DNA of 64,000 nucleotides from Sphingomonas sp. IW22 (GCF_041321155.1 NZ_JBGGWB010000001.1:682001-746000), one strand, 5' to 3'; shown: positions 54,120 through 62,516, counted from the first letter of the stretch. Numbers and translations are program-made. The notes: generated by a model not told the origin, from the sequence alone.

Positions 54120-55712
54120 ATGACCTATAGCCAGACGATTGCCGACGCCGCCCGCACCATCGACGGGGCGGGCCAGAGCTGGGCCGCGATCAATGCCGAA
54201 TCGGTGGCGCGGATGCGGGTCCAGAACCGCTTTCCCACCGGCCTCGACATTGCGCGTCATACCGCACGGATCATGCGCGCCGACATGGCCGCCTACGACG
54301 CCGATCCTGCGGCCTATACCCAGTCGCTCGGCTGCTGGCACGGCTTCATCGGCCAGCAAAAGCTGATCGCCATCAAGAAGCATTTCGGCACGACCAAGGG
54401 CCGTTACCTCTACCTCTCCGGCTGGATGATCGCCGCGCTCCGCAGCGATTTCGGCCCCCTGCCTGACCAATCGATGCACGAAAAGACCAGCGTGCCCGCG
54501 CTGATCGAGGAGCTGTACACCTTTCTGCGCCAGGCCGATGCCCGCGAACTGGGCGGCCTGTTCCGCGAGCTGGACAAGGCGCGCGCGGCCGGCAACGCGA
54601 TCGAGGAACAGCGCATCCTGAACGCGATCGACAATCACGAAACCCATGTCGTGCCGATCATTGCGGATATCGACGCGGGCTTCGGCAATGCAGAGGCGAC
54701 CTATCTGCTGGCGCGAAAGATGATCGAGGCAGGCGCCTGTGCGCTGCAGATCGAAAACCAGGTGTCGGACGAAAAGCAGTGCGGGCATCAGGACGGCAAG
54801 GTCACCGTCCCGCATGAGGATTTCCTCCAGAAAATCCGCGCCATTCGCTACGCGTTCCTCGAACTGGGCGTGGAGGACGGCATTATCGTCGCCCGCACCG
54901 ATTCGCTGGGTGCAGGGCTGACCAAGCAGATCGCCTATTCACGCGAACCCGGCGATCTGGGCGACCAGTATAACCGCTTCCTCGATTGCGAGCCGGTCGA
55001 TGCCGCCAGCCTGAATGGCGATGTCGTCATCAACCGCGACGGGCAATTGATGCGGCCCAAAAGGCTGCCGTCGAACCTGTATCAGTTCCGGCCCGGCACC
55101 GGAGAGGATCGTTGTGTGCTGGATTGCATCACCAGCCTTCAGAACGGCGCCGATCTGCTGTGGATCGAGACCGAAAAGCCGCACATCGACCAGATTGCCG
55201 GCATGGTCGACCGCATCCGTGCGGTGATCCCCAATGCCAAGCTGGTCTACAACAATTCCCCCAGCTTCAACTGGACACTCAATTTCCGGCAACAGGTGTT
55301 CGACGCCTGGGCTGCGGAGGGTCGCGATCTGTCGGCCTATGACCGCGCAAAGCTGATGAGCGTGGATTACGACGGCACCGAACTGGCCGAGGAAGCCGAT
55401 GGTCGCATCCGCACCTTTCAGCGCGATGCGTCGGCACGGGCGGGGATTTTCCACCATCTGATCACCCTGCCCACCTATCACACGGCGGCCCTGTCGACGG
55501 ACAATCTGGCACGCGAATATTTCGGGGAGGCGGGGATGCTTGGCTACGTCAAGAACGTCCAGCGCGCGGAAATCCGTCAGGGCATCGCCTGTGTCCGGCA
55601 TCAGAATATGGCCGGCTCCGACATCGGCGACGATCACAAGGAATATTTCGCGGGCGAAGCCGCCCTGAAGGCGGGCGGCGCACATAACACGATGAATCAG
55701 TTCGCCGCCTGA
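54120..55712 (+). CDS. aceA: Isocitrate lyase
   Basis: Splits isocitrate into glyoxylate and succinate, the first step of the glyoxylate shunt used for growth on acetate or fatty acids. The 530-residue length is that of the long Pseudomonas-type isocitrate lyase rather than the roughly 430-residue E. coli type. The catalytic Cys loop is KQCGH near residue 219 (usual KKCGH/KRCGH). Other blocks are GFIGQQKLIAIKKHF, IADIDAGFGN, IVARTDSLGAGLTKQI, and KLVYNNSPSFNW. The ATG at 54120 has a GAG-type ribosome site; 54045 is unlikely. No malate synthase is seen in the window. Confidence 0.95.
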   Translation: MTYSQTIADAARTIDGAGQSWAAINAESVARMRVQNRFPTGLDIARHTARIMRADMAAYDADPAAYTQSLGCWHGFIGQQKLIAIKKHFGTTKGRYLYLSGWMIAALRSDFGPLPDQSMHEKTSVPALIEELYTFLRQADARELGGLFRELDKARAAGNAIEEQRILNAIDNHETHVVPIIADIDAGFGNAEATYLLARKMIEAGACALQIENQVSDEKQCGHQDGKVTVPHEDFLQKIRAIRYAFLELGVEDGIIVARTDSLGAGLTKQIAYSREPGDLGDQYNRFLDCEPVDAASLNGDVVINRDGQLMRPKRLPSNLYQFRPGTGEDRCVLDCITSLQNGADLLWIETEKPHIDQIAGMVDRIRAVIPNAKLVYNNSPSFNWTLNFRQQVFDAWAAEGRDLSAYDRAKLMSVDYDGTELAEEADGRIRTFQRDASARAGIFHHLITLPTYHTAALSTDNLAREYFGEAGMLGYVKNVQRAEIRQGIACVRHQNMAGSDIGDDHKEYFAGEAALKAGGAHNTMNQFAA

Positions 55713-55735
55713 CAAGAGCTTCCTGGGGAGGAAGG

Positions 55736-55768
55736 CAGCCCGCCTTGGCTTTCAGCCGGGGCGGGCTG
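55736..55768 (+). terminator. Hairpin after isocitrate lyase
   Basis: CAGCCCGCC and GGCGGGCTG form a 9-bp perfect stem with a 15-base loop, followed by TTGCATGC. This is a reasonable intrinsic terminator for aceA, although the T tail is short. Confidence 0.5.
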
Positions 55769-55776
55769 TTGCATGC

Positions 55777-55802
55777 GGAACAGGCCGCGTGGCGCGCTCG
55801 TT
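55777..55802 (+). promoter_or_regulatory. EcfG-type general-stress promoter candidate
   Basis: GGAAC at 55777-55781 and CGTT at 55799-55802 with a 17-base spacer fit the alphaproteobacterial EcfG (PhyR/NepR cascade) consensus GGAAC-N16/17-CGTT. The distance to the next start codon (55826) is about 23 bases, giving a short leader with a good ribosome site. Transcription would start near 55810. The match is exact, but chance occurrence in GC-rich DNA is possible. Confidence 0.6.
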
Positions 55803-55825
55803 CAGATATGGCAAGGAGTGCCAAC

Positions 55826-56002
55826 ATGACCAACGAACGCACGGAAACCCAGCCCGACCCGAACATCTCGACCGAACCCGGCCACAAACAGGTCGCCCCC
55901 GACACCGCGACACAGACTCAGCCCGCTCCCAACATCTCGACCGAACATCAAAAGGAAGGCGACGCGCGCAAGCCCAGCGATACGCTGGATCGCGGCCAGT
56001 AA
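55826..56002 (+). CDS. Small hydrophilic tandem-repeat protein, stress-type
   Basis: A 58-residue disordered protein containing two nearly identical units, QPDPNISTEPGHKQ and QPAPNISTEHQKE. The ATG has AAGGAG upstream, and an EcfG-type promoter match lies just before it, so it is probably expressed in the general stress response. It has no signal, membrane segment or recognised family. It is hydrophilic and Pro/Thr/Gln-rich, in the style of desiccation-related proteins. Confidence 0.65.
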   Translation: MTNERTETQPDPNISTEPGHKQVAPDTATQTQPAPNISTEHQKEGDARKPSDTLDRGQ

Positions 56003-56091
56003 CCGGCAATTTCGCCGCGATTTCGGGTGATGGTAGCGGAGGACCGCTCCGAACTGCGACGAGGCGTCAGCGCGATTAAGGTTTGATCTTC

Positions 56092-56111
56092 GGGCCGCTT
56101 GAGAGCGGCCC
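56092..56111. other. Perfect stem-loop in intergenic DNA
   Basis: GGGCCGCT and AGCGGCCC form a perfect 8-bp stem with loop TGAG, between the small repeat protein and the winged-helix gene. No T tract on either strand. It may mark a transcript end or the edge of the mobile region. Confidence 0.35.
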
Positions 56112-56283
56112 ACCCCCCCACGACAGGCAGACCGGCAGGCGCGTCCGCGCGCCACCCTGACAGTTCCGGGTCTCGAGGCTCCCAGCGAGCCCTCGATCGA
56201 TTTTTCACGTCCGCGCGTCGGCGAGCAGTGCTTCCGGCGGCGGTTTCGTGCGTCCTGATTTCTGTCCGTGGGGGACGGCTCAG

Positions 56284-57144
56284 ATGCCCGCCGACCAGGC
56301 CAAGTTTCCGAATTCGACCGCTGCTGATCCTTCGTGTGCAATCCATGTGCCCAAGCCGATCGGCCACTTCATCCTCGCAGCTGCCGGCATAAAGCCGGAT
56401 CGAGGAACACGATCATTCCACCAGCGTGGCGACAGCCCCCGATCCGGCGCACCGGTCTGGCGAAACAGCTATACGGTTGGGCAGATCGAAAACCGCATTT
56501 GGAAGCCGATCAATGGTGGCACGACGCGCGGAGGCAAGCGCTGGGCCGCCGCGCTCCTGAAGGCTGCCAAGCGGTTCGAACTCGTCACGCGCGCTGAGCG
56601 GCAGCAAGCTGAACCGGGGGCGCGCAACGGCGCCTTAGGCCCGGTCGCGATCGCGGTTCTCGAATATCTCTACGGCCTTGTAGATTTTGCCACTGGCCGG
56701 CTCGAGCCCGCAGTGCGCACGATTGCCGAGGCGGTCGGACATGCCTATTCGGCCGTGCACAACGCGCTGAAGCGGCTCCGCGAACACGGCTTCCTTCACT
56801 GGATGCGCCGCAGTCGGCCGAAGGACGACCCCCAGCCAGGCAGCGCAATCGTTGAGCAGGCCAGCAACGCTTATGCCCTTTTGGTGCCAGAAGGCCTGCG
56901 GGCTGGCTTGCAGCGGCTGCTTGGCAAAGCTCCTGCCCCGGAGTGCGAGGTTGATCGCAGAAAGCGCGAGACCGCCGCTTTCGACGCGATGCTGGAAGGC
57001 CTGACTGCTGAGAAGCGGCACGACGCAACGTGGAACGGCGACAGCCTCGTTGGCGAAACGCTGAAGAAGCTCGCCGCAGCTGTCGATCGACGCGATCGCA
57101 GGACCTGCGAATCCTCCACCACCGATGAAACCGGGGTGATCTAA
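56284..57144 (+). CDS. Winged-helix, replication-initiator-like protein
   Basis: A 286-residue protein with a helix-turn-helix/winged-helix region at about residues 120-180 (GPVAIAVLEYLYGLVDFATG, then VRTIAEAVGHAYSAVHNALK and LREHGFLHWMRRSRP). Proteins with this core, usually read as RepA-like or HTH, occur on plasmids and islands of sphingomonads and rhizobia. A true replication role is only inferred. GGGGGACGG precedes the ATG at 56284; an in-frame start at 56248 would add 12 residues. It stands beside mobile genes and a microprotein gene; a hairpin follows. Confidence 0.6.
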   Translation: MPADQAKFPNSTAADPSCAIHVPKPIGHFILAAAGIKPDRGTRSFHQRGDSPRSGAPVWRNSYTVGQIENRIWKPINGGTTRGGKRWAAALLKAAKRFELVTRAERQQAEPGARNGALGPVAIAVLEYLYGLVDFATGRLEPAVRTIAEAVGHAYSAVHNALKRLREHGFLHWMRRSRPKDDPQPGSAIVEQASNAYALLVPEGLRAGLQRLLGKAPAPECEVDRRKRETAAFDAMLEGLTAEKRHDATWNGDSLVGETLKKLAAAVDRRDRRTCESSTTDETGVI

Positions 57145-57183
57145 AGATCACAATGAGGAATGGCCTCGCTTTGGCGAGGCCAT
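57136..57183 (+). terminator. Dyad and hairpin after the winged-helix gene
   Basis: GTGATCT/AGATCAC (57136-57151) spans the stop codon, and 16 bases on a perfect 10-bp stem (ATGGCCTCGC/GCGAGGCCAT, loop TTTG, 57160-57183) follows. The second is a likely transcript end, though the tail is not T-rich. Confidence 0.5.
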
Positions 57184-57448
57184 GCACCAATAAGCTCTCC
57201 CCCTCCCCCGCAACCGGCTCGAATTCAGCCAACCGATCGCCAAGTTCCGGCGGTCGGACCGGGCGGCTGTGCCGCCCGATGGCTCGGCGAGGGGGAGGAG
57301 CAGGAACCGTGCCGAATAAAGCTTTACGGTCGGGGTGCGGCCTCAAGCATGTAATTTTTGTCTCACCTGACGGGATACTAGTCGCACGTGATACGTTGCG
57401 GCCGAGAAACGCCAGAGCGTTGCTCTGCGCCGGCGAGGGGGCGCGTCG
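57184..57448. other. Intergenic DNA in the mobile region
   Basis: An open frame across here is rich in Arg, Ser and Gly, lacks a ribosome site and looks non-coding. No repeat or RNA gene was recognised; it must carry the promoter of the microprotein at 57449. Confidence 0.4.
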
Positions 57449-57583
57449 GTGATTCCGACCGAAAGCGAGATCGAACAGCTTTGTAAAGAATCTGGGATGG
57501 GCCGGATGCAGGCGATCTATCATCTTCGCGCTCGAGCGAAGCTTCGTCGCTCGCACATGGCGCGCCGCATCTACGTCATTTGA
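57449..57583 (+). CDS. 44-residue microprotein
   Basis: A short gene starting GTG with GAGGGGG upstream. The product begins VIPTESEIEQLCKESGMGRM and continues QAIYHLRARAKLRRS, with a basic end. The pattern SEIEQL-x6-MGRMQAIYHLRAR looks like a small helical DNA- or protein-binding module. I recall similar short proteins beside rep-like genes in sphingomonad islands, but that is memory, not a search. It follows the winged-helix gene by about 300 bases. Confidence 0.55.
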   Translation: MIPTESEIEQLCKESGMGRMQAIYHLRARAKLRRSHMARRIYVI

Positions 57584-57832
57584 CCTCTGCCAGCACAGCA
57601 CCCCGACCGGCGACGTGCGATCCGGGCCAACCAGTTGTGCGCCCCTCCGACCCTGCGCTTGACCTGGTGCGCGACACCTCGTGATTGCGATACGCCTATC
57701 AGGCGCAGCCTCGTTCAATTCAAAAGATAGACAAGCGCCTCGATCATGAGTTAATACCGAGAAATTGCTTGCCCAGCCGCCGTGCCTGGCGGTCTGGACA
57801 AGAAGTTTGAATACGTTAAGAGCGGCGGCTTA

Positions 57833-58558
57833 TCACGCGTCGATACCGTAGTGGTAATAGGTCACTCCGTTGACTTCACGAGCGTACAAAAAGTCGAGTA
57901 CGGTCACGTCACCACTAACTCCGTTGACGTCGATTTGCCCGCCAGGATTCAACTTTCCATCGGTTGACTTGGGTCCACCTTCGCCGGAAAGATCCAGCAC
58001 CTTGTTGGCGCCAAACGTGATCGTCTCGCTATCATCCGCGTCATAGATCCGTCGGGTCGTTACGATCATGTCGTCCGACCCAAAGTTATCGATCGTGTCG
58101 AACCCCAAATTCAGGCCCAGAGCATTATCGAAAAAATAAGTCGTTGAGCCGCTCGCGGCGTCGAAGGTATCGTTCGTGACGTACCCTTCGGTAAAGCCAG
58201 ACAAGCGCACCGAAGCATCCGCATAGGCAAAACCGCCGTCCTTGTTTCCAAGATATCGGAGGTTCAGCGTCTCGCTACCATCGGCGGCGACGATCGACAG
58301 CATATCGCCATCAGGGCTTTCTGCGGCATCGACAGCGATCGTCCCGTTTGGCCCGGGGGCGACGGCCTCAGTGCTGATTAGCCGATAATTGATTAGCGAA
58401 TCATTCGTTCTGAAATTGAGAATGGTCTCATCACCAATGTCACCGCTCGTGACCACGAAAGCCGTAGCCTTATCTTCTCCGACGGTGACGCCGTCGACAC
58501 TGTCCGAAACGAGAACGACAGATGCCGCAGTCGTGATTAGCTTGTCATTGCTTGCCAT
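57833..58558 (-). CDS. Acidic RTX-like protein, unknown function
   Basis: A 241-residue Asp/Thr/Gly-rich protein of beta-strand type without an N-terminal signal. Two segments resemble RTX or type I secretion substrates: DETILNFRTNDSLINYRL and GFDTIDNFGSDDMIVTT, the I-x-NF-x3-D pattern common near calcium-binding repeats. The C terminus (NGVTYYHYGIDA) is hydrophobic. It may be a type I-secreted or surface protein, but no ABC exporter lies near. Its base composition is clearly less GC-rich than the neighbours, suggesting recent transfer. GAGGGGGA precedes the ATG. Confidence 0.6.
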   Translation of the reverse strand: MASNDKLITTAASVVLVSDSVDGVTVGEDKATAFVVTSGDIGDETILNFRTNDSLINYRLISTEAVAPGPNGTIAVDAAESPDGDMLSIVAADGSETLNLRYLGNKDGGFAYADASVRLSGFTEGYVTNDTFDAASGSTTYFFDNALGLNLGFDTIDNFGSDDMIVTTRRIYDADDSETITFGANKVLDLSGEGGPKSTDGKLNPGGQIDVNGVSGDVTVLDFLYAREVNGVTYYHYGIDA

Positions 58559-58883
58559 GATAATCCCCCTCTTTCCGGCGCGAGCGAAAAAACGAACGCA
58601 CGCCGCTCGATCTGCTGCTGCGGCGAATCTTGCTCAGTCGCGCATGCAGCCGCTGTCAAAACTCAGGGAGCAAGTCGGAGTTCCTAGTTGGCGGAGGAAA
58701 TTGTGGTTAATTATCTTGCAGTTGCGAAATGTGACGGCGTGCCCCCACGGTATACAACGCAACGCCGACAGCGCGCTTCACCCTTATCGTGACCGGTTCG
58801 GCTTGGCTCGGATCGTAACGCTTTTTCAGATGCGTGAGCCGGTTCAAGCAATTTGGTAGCCAATACGCCCGCCGTAGCCATTT
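58559..58883. other. Integration-side intergenic DNA
   Basis: About 325 bases between the RTX-like gene and the integrase stop. It is less GC-rich and contains no tRNA or recognisable coding sequence. An attachment site could lie here, but no direct repeat partner is visible in the window. Confidence 0.4.
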
Positions 58884-60038
58884 TCAGCCTGTTAGTACGG
58901 TTGCCCAAGCATCAAACAGAGCCCGCCGACGGGCCAGTTGCTCGGCGCGGTTGTAGGCGCTTTCGACCTTTCCTTTCACTTGATGCGCCAGCGCCTCGTC
59001 GATTGCGACACGCTCGTCCGGCATTGCCTCGTTCAGCACTGTCGAAAAACTGGCGCGCCAACCGTGCGGCACATGACGGCCGGCCAGACCAGCGCGATCG
59101 TGCAACTCGCCGATCGCGCGTTCTCCGATCGGGAATATCTTTGCGGTCGGCTCACCGGAATGGCCGCGTGCAGCCTCAAGTACCGCCCGCGCGGCACGCG
59201 ACAGCGGCACTAGGTGGTCATGGTCGGCCGAGGCCTTGCGCGCGCGGCTTAGCTTCAGGTGCGCGGCAGGGATGCGCCACAGCGGCGCGCCTGCGTCGTC
59301 GATCTCGATCTCCTCCCATGTGGCGAGCCGCAACGACCCGACGCGGACGGCGGTGAGCGCCAGAAACTGAGCAGCGAGGTTGACGATCGGCCGCGCGCCG
59401 GCTGACGCGATCGCGCGGTAGGCGCTGCGCGCGTCTGCGGCTGTTGTCACCGCAGGATGCCGGATGGGTGCTGCCGGCGGCGCGAGCTCGGCCGCGATCA
59501 GAGCGGCCGGATTGTCCTCGACCCAACCACGCGGGCGAGCGAACGCGAAGATCGCATCGAGGCGCTGCCGGACGCGGCGTGCCGTTTCCGCGCCCTCGAT
59601 CGATTCGAGCAACTCGAGCAGCTCGGCCGCGTCGATCGCTGCGATCGCGCGTGCGCCGGCGCGCGGAAAGATATGTCGCTCGAGCGAACCGATAACGTCT
59701 GCTGCATGGGCGATCGACCAGCGCTCCCGCCGAGCCTCGAACCATGCACGCGCCGCCTGTTCCAGCGTGCGCGGTGCTAGTCGTTCCGCCGATCGCGCAG
59801 GGTCCTCGCCGATCGCGATCGCCGCGCGCGCCTGGTCCCGCCGTGCACGGGCGCCGTCGAGGGCGATATCGGGAAACTGGCCGATAACCAGCAGCTTTTC
59901 GCGGCCGGCAATACGATACTTCAGCCGCCAGGACTTCAAGCCGGTCGGCGCGACGAACAGGTGCAGCCCGCCTCCGTCGAACAGCTTGTACGCGCGCGGC
60001 CGCGGCCGCGCGGACTTGACGGCCGCGTTGGTCAGCAT
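58884..60038 (-). CDS. Tyrosine recombinase / P4-type phage integrase
   Basis: A 384-residue integrase. The N-terminal arm-binding domain (DUF4102 type) reads MLTNAAVKSARPRPRAYKLF with GGGLHLFVAPTGLKSWRLKY. A core-binding domain is followed by the catalytic domain with Arg in TAVRVGSLRLATWEEI, HxxR in HGWRASFS, and His...Tyr in ALAHQVKGKVESAYNRAE; all catalytic residues are kept, so it may be active. The ATG at 60038 is the family-typical start, not 60146. It faces a divergent gene only 25 bases away. Confidence 0.92.
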   Translation of the reverse strand: MLTNAAVKSARPRPRAYKLFDGGGLHLFVAPTGLKSWRLKYRIAGREKLLVIGQFPDIALDGARARRDQARAAIAIGEDPARSAERLAPRTLEQAARAWFEARRERWSIAHAADVIGSLERHIFPRAGARAIAAIDAAELLELLESIEGAETARRVRQRLDAIFAFARPRGWVEDNPAALIAAELAPPAAPIRHPAVTTAADARSAYRAIASAGARPIVNLAAQFLALTAVRVGSLRLATWEEIEIDDAGAPLWRIPAAHLKLSRARKASADHDHLVPLSRAARAVLEAARGHSGEPTAKIFPIGERAIGELHDRAGLAGRHVPHGWRASFSTVLNEAMPDERVAIDEALAHQVKGKVESAYNRAEQLARRRALFDAWATVLTG

Positions 60039-60063
60039 CTTGATGATCTTCCAGGAGGTGACG

Positions 60064-60531
60064 ATGGAATCGGGGCAAGCCAGTATTTGGCTGGAGATCG
60101 CAAAGATCGCGGCACCATTCGTTGCGGCGGCCTTGGCTCTCGCCATTGGGTCATGGCGCTTTCGAAGCGAACGTCGATGGGAGAAGCGGCTATTGGCGTA
60201 TGTCGATGCTGTAGCCGCGCTGAGGGAAATGCGTTCGGTTCGGCAGATCGAGTATAATGCCGTCCTGCTGCGACGGGAGCTTTCTGATCAAAATCACGCA
60301 GAACTTGCTGAACGCTATCGCGCGGCTCGTAATCGTTTGAACGAGGCGACCGCAGCAGCTCTGTTGCTATTTACGAAACGCGAAAGTGCGCCGCTGGTCG
60401 GACTGGAAGAAGCGCTCCGGCACATCTCGGAAACCGAAACCAGCTACGAGGGAATGCTGGACCATGAACTGGCCGTTCTGAAGCGTGGTCTTGATGAGGT
60501 TGGAAGGTTGGGTCAGCGAGCTTTGCGCTGA
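60064..60531 (+). CDS. Membrane-anchored coiled-coil protein beside integrase
   Basis: A 155-residue protein with one N-terminal membrane helix (IAAPFVAAALALAIGSW) followed by a long charged helix (RRWEKRLLAYVDAVAALREM) and further heptad-like helices. No family recognised. CAGGAGGTGACG gives an ideal ribosome site for the ATG. It is head-to-head with the integrase at 25 bases, and a perfect hairpin ends it. It might be a phage accessory or exclusion-type membrane protein, which is speculation. Confidence 0.65.
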   Translation: MESGQASIWLEIAKIAAPFVAAALALAIGSWRFRSERRWEKRLLAYVDAVAALREMRSVRQIEYNAVLLRRELSDQNHAELAERYRAARNRLNEATAAALLLFTKRESAPLVGLEEALRHISETETSYEGMLDHELAVLKRGLDEVGRLGQRALR

Positions 60532-60532
60532 C

Positions 60533-60557
60533 CGCGTCGGAGCTTCCGTCCGACGCG
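60533..60557 (+). terminator. Perfect hairpin after the coiled-coil gene
   Basis: CGCGTCGGA and TCCGACGCG form a 9-bp stem with a 7-base loop immediately after the stop codon. The tail is not T-rich. Confidence 0.5.
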
Positions 60558-60610
60558 TTCAAAGGCCGGCCGCAGAAATCCTAGTGTTTGAGCATGGCTC
60601 CGGGCTGCCG

Positions 60611-60643
60611 ATACCCCCGCCATACCCCCGGATTTGATACCCG
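60611..60643. repeat. ATACCCCCG direct repeats near integrase
   Basis: ATACCCCCG occurs at 60611-60619 and 60622-60630, with a third partial copy ATACCCG at 60637-60643. Short phased direct repeats of this type near a P4-type integrase are candidates for its arm-type binding sites, or for a regulator of the divergent promoters. Confidence 0.45.
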
Positions 60644-60675
60644 AAAGCACGAACCGGGAGCATCGGCGAACGCCG

Positions 60676-61473
60676 CTACCGCGGGCGGTTGCGAATGATC
60701 AGCTCGGTGACACGCCGACCAGCGGCGGTCCCGCGCCCTGATACCGTCCAGGTCGTTTCGACTTCTTCAATTTTGAAGGCGGCGAAGGTCGAGCGGACAA
60801 AGTCGGTGTCGTTGATCGACAGCACGAACTGTCCTGCGATGCCGTCCAGCTGCTCGGCCATCTCCTCATACCGCTCGCGGCCGAACGGCAGTCCGTAGCC
60901 AGTGGTCTGGTCATATGGCGGGTCGAGGTAGAACAGCGTGTCTTTGCCGTCGTAACGCCGGATCAGCTGCGCGAAATCGAGCTGCTCGATCGTGACCGGT
61001 GCGAGGCGCGCGCTGAGCAGGCGGAGGTCAGCACGGAGCCTCGCGTGATTGAAGCGCGCTCCTTGCGCGCGATCGACGCCGAACGCGCGCCCTTCGACCT
61101 TGCCCCCGAAGCTCAGGCGCTGAAGGAAGAGAAAGCGAACCGCGCGCTCGATGTCGGTCAAGCCGGTCGGATCGAGCCGCTTCAGGCGATCGAATTCGCC
61201 GCGGCTCGCGAACAGCAGCTGCATCTCGTCGACGAACGGTCCGTAATGCCGCCGCACCACGCGGAACAGGTTCGCGACGTCGCCTGAGAAGTCGTTGATG
61301 ACTTCGATCGGCGCCGGCTGCTGCCGGCGAAGGAAGACACCGCCCATGCCGACAAACGGCTCGACATAGGCACGGTGCGGGATGGTCTCGATCAGCGCGC
61401 ACAAGCGCTTGGCGAGGTTCTTCTTGCCGCCAAGATAGGCAGCCGGGGGCTTTGCGCGGGGAAGCGCGGTCAT
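60676..61473 (-). CDS. Phage-type DNA adenine methylase (D12 class)
   Basis: A 265-residue N6-adenine methyltransferase. The SAM motif is VEPFVGMGGVFLRR and the catalytic motif is DPPY (FYLDPPYDQTTGY); KPPAAYLGGKKNLAKRL is the usual D12 start. Alpha-methylases of this kind recognise GATC-like sites; specificity cannot be read here. No restriction partner is seen, so it is an orphan phage methylase that may mask phage DNA or tune its genes. GAGGAAA precedes the ATG. Confidence 0.9.
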   Translation of the reverse strand: MTALPRAKPPAAYLGGKKNLAKRLCALIETIPHRAYVEPFVGMGGVFLRRQQPAPIEVINDFSGDVANLFRVVRRHYGPFVDEMQLLFASRGEFDRLKRLDPTGLTDIERAVRFLFLQRLSFGGKVEGRAFGVDRAQGARFNHARLRADLRLLSARLAPVTIEQLDFAQLIRRYDGKDTLFYLDPPYDQTTGYGLPFGRERYEEMAEQLDGIAGQFVLSINDTDFVRSTFAAFKIEEVETTWTVSGRGTAAGRRVTELIIRNRPR

Positions 61474-61801
61474 GCGTGGTGTTTCCTCGGGGATGAGGAG
61501 CGACGGCGGCTAGACGCGCTCAGTTGGCCACCGTCGATTGACGGCGGATGCCGCGCCTGTCGGCGCGGAATTCTTGCGATGGTAGAGGGTGGCCTCGGGG
61601 GATCGCTGGGGCTGGCCTTGCCGCCGGTACCGGGCGGTTAGCCGCGCAGACAGGCTGCTGCACCCTGCGTATTCCCCCGAGGGGTCTTCTATTCCGCAGG
61701 CCACCCGGCGAAGCCGGCCAGCCTGTTCCGCGCGCGCGGGCCACCCTTAACGGCTAAGTTCCGAGCAGCGCGGCGGGTATGTCAGATGACGAGCACGACG
61801 T
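61474..61801. other. Gap between methylase and spanin genes
   Basis: About 328 bases with overlapping short frames on both strands (for instance 61510-61704 on the minus strand). None has a clear ribosome site or family; no Com-like zinc-finger protein, often found before such methylases, is visible. Confidence 0.45.
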
Positions 61802-62095
61802 CTATCGCGGCGGGCAGGCCCGCGTTGCCGCATCAAGCGCATCGGCATGGTTCATCCGACGCCCCGCCTGGGCGCGCACCGCCTGAGCCTTGGCGCCTGG
61901 CGCGCGGGCCGCCCATTGTGCCGCTGGCACCAACTCGCGCAGCGGCGTGACCCGAGCCGGTCGGTTGACGACGCAGCCGACGGCGACAGCCACCGGCGCG
62001 GTCTCAACTCGCACGCGTGGCTCGGGCTGGCGAGCGGCGCAGGCCGCGAGCATCAGGCTAGAAGCCGTCGTGATACAGCGCGTCCAGGACCGCAT
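61802..62095 (-). CDS. Outer-membrane spanin, Rz1-like lipoprotein
   Basis: A 97-residue small lipoprotein with signal and lipobox (TTASSLMLAACAARQ). It starts inside the end of the Rz gene in another frame (38-base overlap), the classical partly embedded Rz/Rz1 arrangement. Mature Rz1 sits in the outer membrane and pairs with Rz to fuse the membranes in the last step of lysis. The mature chain is Pro/Ala/Val-rich as usual, but longer than lambda Rz1. Confidence 0.75.
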   Translation of the reverse strand: MRSWTRCITTASSLMLAACAARQPEPRVRVETAPVAVAVGCVVNRPARVTPLRELVPAAQWAARAPGAKAQAVRAQAGRRMNHADALDAATRACPPR

Positions 62096-62516
62096 TGCAT
62101 TCCTCCATCTCTGTTTCGGCCGACAAGCGCTCGGTGCGCGTCTCAGCGGCCTGGGCGCGCCGGATCCACTCGTCACGCTGGCGGATCGTCGCTTCGGCCA
62201 GGCGGCGTTGCTCGACGCCGAGCTGGACCAAACGGTCGGTTTCCGCTGCCAAAGCGTCGATGCTCGCCGACTGCTGCTTAACAATCAGGCGCGCAGCATC
62301 GCGATCGGTGCGCGCATCATCCCTGCCCTTGACCAGCGCGGCGATCGCCTCGGGGGCCTTGTCCGGCTTTGGGCGATCAGGGATGGCGATCGTGATGCGT
62401 GTCAGCAAATCCAGGTATCGCGCGCGCAGATGATCGACGCGCGCTCCCCAGGCCAGGGCACCGACAAGCGCGATGACGAGCACCGTTTTTATCGGGTTCG
62501 CAGCCAGCCAGTTCAT
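62058..62516 (-). CDS. Inner-membrane spanin, Rz-like
   Basis: A 152-residue protein with an N-terminal membrane anchor (NPIKTVLVIALVGALAWGA) and a long periplasmic coiled coil rich in Ala, Arg, Gln and Glu (IDALAAETDRLVQLGVEQRR, AEATIRQRDEWIRRAQAAET). It has the topology of an i-spanin. Its ATG overlaps the endolysin stop (ATGA), and the Rz1-like gene begins in its 3' end, so the lysis genes are translationally linked. Confidence 0.82.
   Translation of the reverse strand: MNWLAANPIKTVLVIALVGALAWGARVDHLRARYLDLLTRITIAIPDRPKPDKAPEAIAALVKGRDDARTDRDAARLIVKQQSASIDALAAETDRLVQLGVEQRRLAEATIRQRDEWIRRAQAAETRTERLSAETEMEECNAVLDALYHDGF

Noticed and set aside
61510..61744. Short minus-strand frames before the adenine methylase, considered as a Com-like regulator
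   Set aside because: No Cys-x2-Cys zinc-finger pairs and no clear start; left as intergenic.
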